Origin: Coniferiporia sulphurascens
Lineage: Eukaryota > Basidiomycota > Agaricomycetes > Hymenochaetales > Hymenochaetaceae
Direction of reading: 5' to 3'
Length of the DNA: 64,000 bases
Assembly: GCA_002794785.1 (NCBI GenBank)
Contig: NBBA01000003.1
Location: forward strand, 1,612,001 to 1,676,000
The position numbers and the translations under genes were made by a program. Positions within the stretch are counted from its first letter, which is position 1. Each line of letters opens with the position of its first letter. Below, one piece after another: positions 1-14,578 of this stretch. The notes under the pieces were generated by a model that worked only from the letters and a program-made list of their open reading frames with translations, was not told the origin of the DNA and searched no databases.

Positions 1-1140
1 ACGATACTGGCCTCGCCGACGACGTACTTTTTCTCAATATACATGACTACCGATGCTGACATTTGTCTACGCAGCGCCATTTTAGAAGCCATGCCCCAAT
101 TGGACCTCCAGCTTGCTCCTCCAAACGATGCCCGCCGCAGCATCGTCCTCTCCCTCCCTGGTCAGATCGAGACCAGCTCATTACCACGCGACGTTGCCGA
201 TGCCATCCGTGGACTTTGGAGGGACCCGGGTGTGAAGGAAGCTGTCCGAAGAAGCCGGGAGTTCCAGCTTAACGATTCCGCTGTCTAGTGAGTGCTGTCA
301 TGCCACAATCATGAATAAGTTCCGCTCTTGGTTCTCACATCATTGCCAATTAGCTATTTCAACCAAATCGACCGCATGTCAGAGCCGCAGTATATGCCTA
401 CGGACCAAGATATCTTGCGCTCGCGTGTAAAGACGACTGGCATCACCGAAACGATGTTCCGAGTGGGCGAGTTGACGTACAGACTGTTCGACGTCGGTGG
501 CCAGCGGAGTGAGCGTAAGAAATGGATTCACTGCTTCGAGAATGTCACCGCCCTCGTCTTCCTTGTCTCCCTGAGCGAGTACGATCAAATGTTGTATGAG
601 GATGAGAGCGTGGTACGTATATTCCATCAAAGTTCGTTCGCGTGATGCCACTTTCTGATCTCCGTTTATTCAGAACCGTATGCAAGAAGCGCTCACACTT
701 TTCGATTCCATTTGCAATTCACGCTGGTTTGTAAAGACGTCGATTGTGGGTTATCAGCATCATATTATCTGTGCATTGCCGATGAATGTCTTACCTAACC
801 GTCTATATAGATCTTGTTCTTGAACAAGATAGATTTATTCGCAGAGAAGCTTCCGCATTCCCCTCTAGGCGACTATTTCCCTGACTACAACGGCGGTGAC
901 AGCTACGACGCTGCCTGCGAATATCTCCTTCACCGGTTCGTATCGCTTAACCAGAACGCTGCAACGAAACAGATATACGCCCACTACACCTGTGCAACAG
1001 ATACCCAACAGATCAAATGTGAGAATTATTTGCCCTGATTTCTGATTGCCTTCATCTAATTGCCTTCCTTTACAGTCGTTTTGAGCGCAATACAGGATAT
1101 TCTTCTCCAGCTCCATTTACGAGAATGCGGTCTCCTCTGA
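1..1140 (+). CDS. G-protein alpha subunit, 3' part (5' end outside window)
   Basis: This is the C-terminal part of a heterotrimeric Galpha GTPase, which couples seven-helix receptors to cAMP or MAPK signalling at the plasma membrane. Readable exons are 75-287, 354-612, 674-745, 811-1018 and 1076-1140. Bases 1-23 may be a further exon, because an intron 24-74 (GTACTT...GCAG) fits, but the frame is also open through it. Visible Galpha signatures are LNDSAVYYFNQIDR, the switch I segment [11 protein letters not shown], the G3 box [12 protein letters not shown], the G4 box FLNKID and the G5-like TCATD. The protein ends in ECGLL, which carries the cysteine four residues from the end typical of the Gi-like class. 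The N-terminal P-loop and myristoylation site lie outside the window. The gene is convergent with the alanyl-tRNA synthetase gene. Confidence 0.95.
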
Positions 1141-1866
1141 GTGTTCGTATATCCTTTAGTTGATGCCGGTGTACTCGGAGGTTTCAATGATAGAAGCCCG
1201 CCAATGCTTGACAAACCAGATTGGGCCGATCTATCGTCTTTCCTGTATTATGTCTTTTCTGCCCAGTGGAACTTTCTCTCTCAGTGTCTTATATTTCCTT
1301 ATTCTCGGTTCATCCCCACCTTCTCCCCTTCTCGTTGCGATTGTTCCTTTTCCTCATCGTTTCCGTTTTCCTTATATCGCCTGAGGATTCTTCTCAGTTT
1401 CATGTGTTAATATTTTTTCCCCATTAATTCACTTTTAATTGCCTGCTCAAGACGCGCGATTCGAGGAGGAAATCGGATCGCACAGCGTACACATGCAATA
1501 CTTTCTCTGTCCTCCCTTTTTGTGTAGACAAGCCCGTTTGGCCATTCGGGCGTCAGCACGTCCGCTCGTTGTACTGCAACCGATAAAGATACGCGTTGGA
1601 GATGCCCCAAATCGCGCAATCGCTTTTGTCCCACATCATCAAAATCATCCTACGCAGATTTTGCATCCCGCATCTGTCAGTTGGTCCGTCGACCGAAATA
1701 GCAGGAGCAAAGTTGTAAGCAGTGTAATCAAGCCCGCGATCAAGTAACCTGGAAGAGATGAACGTTGTGCTTATTGTGTTTGGGAATGGCTATACAAGGC
1801 GGAGAGGGATTGTTGCTCTAGTGTTAAACAGATACAGGGGTTTGTTTATTGATGAACTGCTGCTCC
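1141..1866. other. Intergenic, convergent 3' ends
   Basis: This stretch lies between the stop of the Galpha gene and the stop of alanyl-tRNA synthetase. It is pyrimidine-rich at 1255-1390, as expected for 3' UTR. Short frames here show no domain, no codon bias and no splice structure. I see no gene in it. Confidence 0.6.
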
Positions 1867-5699
<3,833 letters not shown>

Positions 5700-5826
5700 A
5701 CAAATTAGGTGTATCCTGTATATCAGTGACTCACTGCTTTCGATCCCACGTGGCCGTAAGCTGGACTTTTCCCTTGCTTCCAGATTAGGGGCGCGTCTTA
5801 GTCACAGCACCAGTCACAGAGGCATA
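5700..5826. promoter_or_regulatory. Shared upstream region of alanyl-tRNA synthetase and tRNA-Thr
   Basis: Only 127 bp separate the synthetase start from the divergently transcribed tRNA gene. No clear TATA box is seen, and the tRNA carries its own internal promoter. Confidence 0.4.
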
Positions 5827-5897
5827 GCCCTTATAGCTCAGTGGTAGAGCGCGCCACTCGTAATGGTGAGGTCGGTTGTTCAATCCAGCCTGAGGGC
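5827..5897 (+). tRNA. tRNA-Thr (anticodon CGT), intronless
   Basis: The cloverleaf folds fully by eye. The acceptor stem is GCCCTTA with TGAGGGC, the D arm is GCTC...GAGC, and the anticodon stem CGCCA/TGGTG encloses loop CTCGTAA with anticodon CGT, which reads ACG. The T stem is GGTTG/CAGCC with loop TTCAATC. The A box is TAGCTCAGTGG and the B-box core is GTTCAATCC. Runs of T at 5902-5905 and 5911-5916 serve as the Pol III terminator. The anticodon stem has one G-T pair, and the gene looks functional. Confidence 0.93.
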
Positions 5898-6467
5898 AAT
5901 CTTTTGCTTCTTTTTTGATTGGAACGACTTGGTTTGCTCCAGAGGTCAGAGTGGGAGGTTCTAAGCCAATCAGAAAGAAATTTGGATTGAGTCCGCTTCG
6001 GGCTCCCTGTAAAACTATCCAGTTCCAGTCCGCCTCTCCGATACAGAGCTTTCAAATTCATTGTTTTCAATTACGCACGTTTGTGATTAATATTTACAGT
6101 AAACACATGTAACTCAAATATCAAGAAAAAATAATTGAGGTATTTTAACACTTTGTGCCCCTTAAAGATGTCTGCGCTTGGCTTGTCGGCATTAATGCTA
6201 TTGTAACGTTCATTCGAGTCGATGCGACCTCCACACTACTCGACTCATTATTCTAGTATAAAACTTCAAATCAGCTCAATAAATTTATAAATCCGTTCTA
6301 AACTACATGCTACATAGAGTAAGCTACACGTCAGAACCAGAGTCAGCGGTGAGTTCTAGCCAACACCAAGCCGCACCCGCACCACAGAAAAACGACATCG
6401 TAGGGTGCCGTTCGAGCCAAAAATCGATAGCGGCGCCCCCCTCTCCCCCCTCCTCCCCCTGCACAGC
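5898..6467. other. Intergenic, AT-rich
   Basis: After the tRNA terminator this stretch is AT-rich and contains the 3' UTR of the CLASP-type gene on the minus strand. I see no coding signal, repeat or RNA structure. Confidence 0.5.
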
Positions 6468-9400
6468 TTAGCAGTTCCCGTCCTTCTGCGCCAGCGGCAT
6501 GCGCTCGTCTCCGTGTGGGATGGTGGTCTTCCCATGCCGTGGGCGCCTGTCAACGAAAAAGTCGAGACTGTCCTCATCCTCGTCCTCCGGCTCGCTCTCC
6601 GGTTCCGGCTCCACCTGCGTCCTTACAACGCCAACTCCAAGCCCAGCCAAGAAGTGACCCGACGGCGTAAGGTCCATGTCCACCTCCTCGTCTCCGTCCG
6701 CATCATCGACCCTATACTCAGACTCCTCGCCGATGACGCTAACGTCAAACCCACGCTCTATAGAGTACAGTAGCGCCGAGATCGGGGTCGGCGGGATACC
6801 GCCCACAGGATACTTCCGCGCCGATGCGGCTGCACGCAGCGGCGTCGGCGTGCAGAACTGCTGCGGATCGGGGAGCAAGAACGTGCGGTCCGAGGCGGGG
6901 GACTCTGGAAGCGGGACGTCCATGGGGTGAACCTTGTCTTCATCGGACTCCTCCTCGGTGTCCGTCAGGTCCGACTTGGGTCCCTTGCGGATGGCAAGCG
7001 GCCTGACTACATGCCGCGCGCTCCTCCTCCTCTCTGGGGCTCGCGTCCGACTCTCTTTGGTTATTGGTGGTACTGATACTTGGATTACCTCACTCTCTTC
7101 GGGCCGAGGTTGCGTCGGGATTGACGAAGCCGGAGGAGGTGTTGGTGTCGGTCTCGCCGCTACTTCTTCCTGCTTTCTTTCAGCAGACGGGGGAGTAGCT
7201 GCTGGTGTAGGGGGCGCTTCCGCCATCGTTAGAGCCTGGGGAGAAGGCTGTCGAACCGTTTCGGGCTCAGGTAACGACGTCGTCTGTGCGCCATCGCCGC
7301 CAGAGGCACGGAGGTCTGACACAGCGATAACAGGCGTCGGCGTAGACGGAGTTGAGTCTGACGAAGGCTGCCGAGTCAAATTGGGCTTGGACTCCGGATA
7401 GGACGCAGACACCGGGGATTTACGTGTGCGCCTCTCGGTCGGTGTGCTTGAGTCCTGCGGCGTAGGTTCAGGATCGATAGCAGAAGTCAAGACCACTGGC
7501 TGTGTGCCGGTTTCTGGTGCCTGCTTCCTCGTTTCTTGCGGCTTCTGTGAGGGCTCACGGTTTCTCTGGGAGCGCTTCGCACGTCCCTCCTTTGCTTCTT
7601 TCTCTTTCCCTTTAGTCGCGTCTTTCGACTCCCTAGCCGACCTCCTTGCAGCCTTCTCTGCAACCACTCTCTCCCTTTCCTTCTCCGCGTCCCTTTTTTC
7701 CCTTGCCCGAGCCCGGCTCTGCGCCTCAGTAGCACTACTCTGCGCACCCGAATGCGAACGTACCTCGGTGCGTGACGACGGTCGGAACCCGCGTGGCGCA
7801 TCATCTCCATTCGTACCAGTAGTCGACGAGGATGTGGTCATCGAAAAAGCAGGAGCTGCTCTCGACCTCGCAGACCGCCTTTCGTCACGCGACGAGGGGC
7901 CCGGGCGGGCATCTTCACCCGTCCTCGTAGGGGCGCTATCCGCAGACGAGGACGAAGATTTGAGCCGTGCCTTTTGATTTTCCCTTTCCCTCCCCTTCTC
8001 CTTCCTTCGGGGATCAACAGGAGCCGGGAGAGCTATAATCTTGTCTTGTTCTACCCCCTGCACCTCTGGAGGTTCCTTTCGTTTTTGATCAAGGGCAGGA
8101 ATAGGAACTGGGGCGGGAGCTTTCGGAACTCTACGAGGCCCATTCTGTACTGTTGCCTCCAACTCCGTAGAAGCTGGGGGAAGTTGCATACTTTTCGTGG
8201 TATCAAACTTCGCCGCCGCTCCCGGCCGGGTCAGGTCAGCAGATTTTGGGCACTCTACACGAGCGGCAGCAGCAGCAACAGCTGCAACAGCTGCAGGTAT
8301 AGGTGCAGGTACGACAGCCGGTGCGGGTCTTTGAGCCCCACCCCGCGCAAGCCCATTAGGCTGGCTTTTCGATGGGTCGAACCCGGGGCGCGAGAGGTGC
8401 ATGGGCATACTGCGGGCTGGCGCGACAGCGTGGCGCATACCAGGCGGAGGACGTATCGGGCCCGAGGATGGGGCGCGTGTAAGGGGGGGAGGCGGTGGAG
8501 GGGGCATGTCGGCTGCAGCTTGACGCTCGCGAGCACCAGTGCGGTCGTCACGGTCGGCGCGGATGGAACTCGCCGAGCTGGTACTAACAGTCCTGGTGTG
8601 CCCTTGTACGCGTGGATTGGCCGTGTTTTTGTTGGGATCCGGGGCCGCAGCGCTGAGAGACGCAGAAAGTAGGTTGGGTTTCTGCCGTGCAGGAGGAATG
8701 GTGGACGTTGTGGGGGCCGTGCTCTTAACCTTTATGTCTAGATATTTTTTCATCGTCGGAGTGAGAGGAGCGACGAACCTATAAGTAATGTCATCAGATA
8801 CACGTATGTGATTAGGCAGAATGCGCGCTCACGTGTCTATTCTAGAGGGGAGGAGGATTTTATATGCTTCGAATACCTTCCTACTGCTCTTGCGGACATC
8901 TGCACTCGCGTCTCGTGCAGTGGTACGTATAACAGCTTCGATATCCTCGGCCCTAGCAGGTGTCTCTAGATCGGGCGGATTATAGCAGTTGAGGCAAGCG
9001 ACGACGAGATCGGTCGCAACGAGACGAAGCGAGACAGATTTGTCCGTCACGGCTATGCGCAGGAAGGGAAGGAGGGCGGGCGTCTGGACGTGCTCCACAA
9101 TGGAGAGCAGGCACGTCTTTGCCCTGGATACAAATATTTTACTAGATCGTGTCGCAAGTGTCAGAAGTGCAGGCACGAAAGGGGGAATTAGGGGGTCGAA
9201 AGACCGCCTCAGGTTCGCCGCTAGCAAAGAGAGAAGCTCGGTGACAGCTCCGGAGAGGCGCGAGCGCTCAGAGTTTAGGGCGCTGATGATCGGACGCGAA
9301 AGAGACTTTGCCGTTGCAGCGAGCTCCTTAGGGAAGTTCGTCGATGAGCCTTGCACAATCGCGGAGAACCGGAGTACAGCTTGCGCGATTTTGTCCCAGC

Positions 9401-9506
9401 TATCCTCGGTCTCCTCGAGGCCAAGCCCATCACGCACATGGCCGAGTTCATAGTCAAGCAGGTGAGCAGAGGTGCAGGCAATGACCGACGGGATCTTGGG
9501 CGCCAT
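6468..9506 (-). CDS. CLASP/Stu1-type microtubule rescue factor (single TOG domain plus long disordered tail)
   Basis: Two exons (9506-8833 and 8778-6468) join through a GTGAGC...TATAG intron into a 994-residue protein. Residues about 20-245 form an all-helical HEAT/TOG array of the CLASP_N type. Evidence is the start EETEDSWDKIAQAVLRFSA, the core SRAKTCLLSIVEHVQ, the segment DKSVSLRLVATDLVVACL and the end ASADVRKSSRKVFEAYK followed by KKYLDIK. The rest is Pro/Ser/Arg-rich and disordered, with a charged stretch (REKRDAEKERERVVAEK). The tail begins with STIPPARQK, an SxIP-type EB1-binding motif near residues 250-253, and a second SSIP lies further on. CLASP proteins bind microtubule plus ends and suppress catastrophe. 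Only one TOG domain is present where animal CLASPs have two or three, so orthology to Stu1/Cls1 is likely but not proven. Confidence 0.82.
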
Positions 9507-9670
9507 GAACGGCGACGACGGCAGCAGACAGCCTGGTTAGGAGGAGGAGGTACGGCAGCAGCCACTGTTCAACACTGTGACCGTTACGAGACGGGATTTT
9601 GGACACGTGACCGCGCCAGATGATTACCTAACGGCAGCACATCGACGCTTCCGGGGCGGCAACAGCCGGC
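9507..9670. promoter_or_regulatory. Divergent promoter, CLASP-type gene / Ste20-type kinase
   Basis: This 164 bp interval separates two divergent start codons and must hold both promoters. No TATA box is apparent. It is GC-rich, with a CACGTG-like site near 9603-9608. Confidence 0.5.
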
Positions 9671-12600
9671 ATGGCCTCTCTGCCCGACGTCCACCAACTT
9701 TACAAGCGTCTCGAGACCATCGGCAAAGGCGCGTATGGCTCGGTCCACAGGGGCATCGAAATCGCGACCGGAGCAGTCGTCGCCCTCAAAATCATAAACC
9801 TCGACACCGCAGACGACGACGTCGCAGACATCCAGCGCGAGGTCGCCCTCCTCACCCATCTCCGCGACGCCGTCAACATCACTCGATACTATGGCTGCCA
9901 CCTCGATGGTCCCCGCGTGTGGATCGTAATGGAGTATGCCAGTGGCGGCAGCGTACGTACGCTCATGAAGGCATGCAAGGACGGCCGCGTCGCCGAGCGC
10001 TATGTTATTCTTGTCATCCGCGAGCTCCTGCTTGCCCTCGCATACCTCCACAAGGCTGGCGTTATTCACCGGGACATCAAGGCTGCCAACGTTCTCATTA
10101 CTTCGGTCGGAAAAGTTATGCTCTGTGACTTTGGTGTTTCTGCCCTGCTTGTCACTGCCCACTCGAAACGCAATACACTAGTAGGCACGCCCTACTGGAT
10201 GGCCCCGGAAGTCGCTCAGCCCGTGCCTGCGTATGATACTAAAGCGGACATTTGGAGTTTGGGGATTACAATATATGAGATGATAACAGGTAGTCCGCCC
10301 CACTCCAACCTTGATGGCATGAAGGTTGTTCATCTAATCCCACACACGAAGCCACCCCGACTTGCTGAGGGTGATGGGAGTAAGGACCTCAGGGATTTTG
10401 TTGCGGTCTGCCTGCGTGAATCTCCCGCTGATCGTCCGACCGCCGATGAGCTCTCGCGATCAAAGTGGATCAAGTCAACTGCGAAGACCCCCGTGTCCGT
10501 CCTCACGGAACTTCTTACTCAATACGAGGCATGGCAACAGGCTGGGGGGACGAGAGCGAGCATCGCCGAACCTTTGGATTGGGAAGAAGAGGAAGAAGAG
10601 TGAGTTAGCTTGGGTATATATGTACATCTTCATCTAATGATCCGCAGGAGTATGAATGCTCGCTCAGACGACCATGAAAGCGATGGACAGGAATCTTGGG
10701 AGTTTGATACTGTCCGTGGGCGACTGGGTGCAGACCTCGACCCCCAACCGCCTTTAGATGAAAGCGACTTGTATCGCCCACCACCAGGTGCGCGTGTGCC
10801 GACGTCCCTTCGTGGTCTCTTTGGTGAAGACAGCAATGCGGGTGCACCTAGCGATCCCTTCCGCTTTCAAAGCGCATGGGGCCGGAGTGAAACACCCCCG
10901 TCTGTATTTCCTTCGTCTCAAGCCCCCACCCCGAGTATATCGCCATCGCCAGAGGCGAACCGCAGCCGCGCAAAGCGCACTGAAGATCACATGGCGGAGG
11001 ATACAGCGCGCCGTATTAATTTCGTGTTCCCTCCACGTCCCTCGGTGCCTCCATCGCGTGCCAGGTCAAAGCTTTCCACGTCCGTCCCACCTTCGGATAA
11101 TGAAACGCCTCCCTCACCTTCACCGTCTCCTGAACGTGCACGTCTGCTACCGCTTGGTCCGGGACATGGTCTCGGCCACAGTCACGGTCATGGGCGCGGT
11201 ATTGGTGAGATGACGATGTCCTCGTCGCCGCAGGGAAGCGAGAATGGAGCCACGATCCGCCCTGCGTCTAATTATCGTGATGTGCGTACATCACGCGGTG
11301 TGCCAAATATCTCCATACCTCCCGTGGGCCTACACGATAGCATTGACATGACAGCCGAAGCGGGCTTAGAGACAGACTTATCAGCCGGCCTTCCCGACTC
11401 TGACGCCGTCCCACCGCCCCCCGAATCACCGACGCACACACTAGCGAAAGGGGAGCCGCTTTTCGGTCGAAAGCGAAGTCAGAGCAGTGCTGCGGCTTCT
11501 CCACCGTCCAACCTCCCACCTATTCGTAGCCGTAACCCCGTTTTCCCTCTCGACTTCCATTTTCCGCCTGTTTCAGCGACCGCGAACATTGCGGGACCTT
11601 CTTTTAATTTACCAATCTTGTCCCCCACTCACAAAAGTAACTCTTCTGGCTCTGGTAGTGATTACAGCCGTAACTCTGTTGCTCATCATGCAACACACTC
11701 GCTGGACACCGCCTCAGGGTTTGGCTCGCACCGTGGGCGTGACCCGGGCCCGTCTTCCGCGTCCCCTGGCAGTGGACTCGGCCTTCCGCCATCCATCTCG
11801 CGTGCCCACAGTGCGTCTGAGAGTCATCCCGTTGGTACATTTATCCAACCGCTGTCGCATCGAACGAGCGTGACGCGCCAGGCAAGCGTCGCTGTCATGG
11901 AGAGCGCGCCCTACAGCCCTGGAATAGCGCCCTCAGTGAGTCCCGAGCGGCCCGAGCCGACGACGCCAGCGCCCATTCCGGGCCTCAAAGACGTCCTCAA
12001 AATCCCGTCGCTGACGTCTGAGATGCGGCTCGGCATGTCCGATCTGCTGCCGCCCTCACCGTCCACGTCGTCTGCGAACCGCCGCTTCTTCGCGCCGACG
12101 GCGAGCTCGCTTAGCACGAGTGTCACGCCGACGCCGTCTGAAGGGGGCGGCGCGAACCAAGGCTCACCGTCTCTTCCTTCCCAGACTCCGGGACCTGCAC
12201 TCGCGGGTGCGTATGTGTACGCTACAAAAGCGAGCAGCCTGCCATCGCCCGCGGAACGTCAGGCAACAGATGCTTCCGCGTCGACGTCCTCGTCGGGCAC
12301 GACTAATGCGTCCGCGTCCGTCTCACGGCGTGCACACTCGCACTCACACTCTCACACCGCGTCGTCCGTGTCGTCTGTCGCGTCCGCCTCCGCGTTTGCG
12401 TATGCGGCACCGCCGGTGCGCCCGCTCGACTTCGGGTCGCTGATGGCGTCCCGCGAGGCAACACACGCGGAGCTCGCCCGCGCGGTGGATGAGCTCGTGC
12501 AGTGGCTCGGCGTCGTCGAGACGGGGTTAGATGCTGTGCTTGCGCGGACTGCGTCCGAGGGCGGGGTGGGAGCGGTAGGAGCGGAGACGGCAACTCTGGA

Positions 12601-13024
12601 CTCATCGCTGACGTTTGTGGAGGGGACCAGGGCGGAGGAGACGTATCTGGAGCAGGTGCACGAGGACGATGAGTACGAAGAATACGACGATCATGATCAC
12701 GATCACGACGCGGAGCGACGATCTGACGGGCTGAGCGCACCGGAGGACGACGAATACGCAGACGATGGGGATGGGGACGGGGACGTGAGTAGCGCGCCGG
12801 GAACGTTTGAGCAGTTCCTCGCGAACATGGAGAGACACAAGCGCCACGGCGGGGGCGGTGGTGGTGGTACAGGGAGCGAACACGGGTACAGTAGCGACGA
12901 CGCCTACGCCTATGCCGACGCCGATAGGTACGCTGACGACGACGCGGAGCCGGGGCAGGGGCAGGGGTTCTCGCCCGAGTATACTGTACATCCACACGAG
13001 CAGCTGGCTGCCAGCGTGAAATAG
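9671..13024 (+). CDS. Ste20-family germinal-centre-type kinase (Nak1/Kic1/Sps1-like) with long disordered tail
   Basis: Two exons (9671-10599 and 10648-13024) give 1101 residues. The kinase domain is complete: GKGAYGSV (18-25), Lys40, HRDIKAAN (Asp135), DFG (153-155) and the activation segment GTPYWMAPE (172-180) typical of Ste20 kinases. The N-terminal position of the catalytic domain places it in the germinal-centre group. The phrases IGKGAYGSVHRGIE and YYGCHLDGPRVWIVMEY fit the GCK-III/Kic1-Nak1 branch, whose members act in the MOR/RAM polarity and septation network. After an acidic link (DWEEEEEE) the tail is Ser/Pro-rich and disordered, with His-rich and Asp/His-rich patches. A short helical segment (SREATHAELARAVDELVQWLGVVE) near residue 860 may bind a partner. 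The ATG at 9671 is the first in frame. Confidence 0.9.
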
Positions 13025-13250
13025 GACGAAATAAAATGAGACGTGATCAGTTTTTTTTCCCTTTTTTTTTCGGGGTTGGGGGAGGTGTCCATCTACGTGT
13101 ATTCTGTAGTGTAATCTATAGTGCGCTTTTTTACATGCTCCTGTGGGATCTGCTTGATACAACGACCGCACAACCAACCGATTGACCGACCGACCGAACT
13201 GACTGTAGCACGGTGACGCTGAGAGAGAAGGGGAGGAGGGGTTTTTATTA
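13025..13250. other. Convergent 3' ends of kinase and MET14
   Basis: This short gap holds both 3' UTRs. A T8/T9 tract lies at 13051-13069. Nothing else is seen. Confidence 0.5.
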
Positions 13251-14215
13251 TCATATATATCCTTTGGTGGTGAGGAAGTCGGCAATGATGCGCACGCTCT
13301 CGTCGAGGTCGGCCTCGTCAGTCCTGATGTGGATGTCCGGGTTCTCAGGTGCCTCGTATGGTGCTGAGATACCCGTGAAGTCTTCGTTCGAAAGGGGGAA
13401 AAAGAGGAATTTCGTCAGTACCGACTGAGCCCTCCCACTCGTCCGACACTAGACAACGGAACAGACGTACCTTTGATCTCGCCCGCGCGCGCCTTCTTGT
13501 AGAGCCCCTTGGGGTCGCGCGCCTCGACGACGGAGAGCGGGGCGTCGACGAAGACTTCGACGAATGCGACGCCGCTCTGGGCGTGCAGCGCGCGCGCGGA
13601 GGCGCGGTCGGCGCGGTAGGGAGAGATGAACGCGGTGAGGCAGATGCAGGCTGCGTCGGCGAAGAGTTTGGCTACCTGTGTTTGTTTTTTTAGTTCTGGT
13701 TTGTTAGTATTGATTCTCGATTTTATAATTCGTCCGGGGAGTTGGGTCGAGGTAGACGGGAACGAGGACGGGGATGTGGGTGTGGACGTGGACGAACCTC
13801 GCCGATGCGCCGGATGTTCTCGTTGCGTGATTTTTCGTCAAATCCGAGGTCTTTGTTTAGTCCGAAGCGGACGTTGTCGCCATCGAGCCTGTATGCGAAC
13901 TTGCCGAGGTGAAGGAGGTGCTGCTCGAGTGCGCACGCGATGGTCGACTAGGTGTTCCGCATCAAGAAAGCAGGATAAATGTGTTTCGTTTTATTCACAC
14001 TTTCCGTCAGATCTGGTGCTTTTTTGCAGACTGGCGTGATTCACGCACCTTCCCGCTGGCGCTGAGGCCTGTGAGCCAGATGGTGACGCCCTTTTGCTTC
14101 AGCAACGCGGCTCGCTCTGCGGAGTCAACGGAGCCTGTGGATGGTTGAGATGAGTATCTGTGAATATTATTAGATGGCGTAACAGACCATTGTGAAAGGT
14201 AATGCTGGTCGCCAT
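13251..14215 (-). CDS. MET14: Adenylyl-sulfate kinase
   Basis: APS kinase phosphorylates adenylyl sulfate to PAPS, the second step of sulfate assimilation. Five exons (14188-14215, 14049-14134, 13798-13947, 13471-13675, 13251-13381) sum to 600 nt, giving 199 residues, the usual family length. Seen are the P-loop GLSASGKST (32-40), [34 protein letters not shown], the segment [34 protein letters not shown] and the C-terminal [11 protein letters not shown]. The first exon encodes only MATSITFHN, which matches the fungal N-terminus and fixes the start. It is divergent from the CAP-Gly gene. Confidence 0.96.
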
Positions 14216-14578
14216 CTACGGTCGATGCAGTCGCCGTTGCTCAGAAAACGGCAGGACAACGTCGGCCATCGCGGTCTGCTCGAGTCTGAGTCTGGCGATC
14301 GTCGATGGTGCAATAATTGCTCACTAGTTCTTTTTGTAAATGCAATACACTTTCCATTAGTCGCTATCATATAATCAGTTACCAAACACGCGCGTGTCCA
14401 TTACACTTTTCAAGTAAGAAAACTTAAAACGGCATAATACCGGATTGTTTGCCTGCATCCGAGTCGGGCGCGCGACGCGAACAACGCGCCCTCGACCGCC
14501 AGCGTCGTCCAAGCACAACAGCCCGCATCCACGAGCAGCAAGCGGCGCAGCGCACACATCGTCCCCCGCGTAGACGAC
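14216..14578. promoter_or_regulatory. Divergent promoter, MET14 / CAP-Gly gene
   Basis: This 363 bp interval separates two divergent starts. It is AT-rich at 14320-14440 and GC-rich next to the CAP-Gly start. No recognised sulfur-control site could be picked out with confidence. Confidence 0.4.

Noticed and set aside
7974..8672. 232-codon plus-strand frame opposite the CLASP-like tail
   Set aside because: Shadow of a low-complexity, GC-rich exon; the minus-strand frame continues a recognised TOG protein.
9584..10162. 192-codon frame antisense to the Ste20-type kinase
   Set aside because: Mirror of the catalytic domain codons; no independent features.
12303..13285. Arg/His-rich antisense frames opposite the kinase tail
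   Set aside because: Low-complexity shadows of the His/Asp-rich coding repeat.
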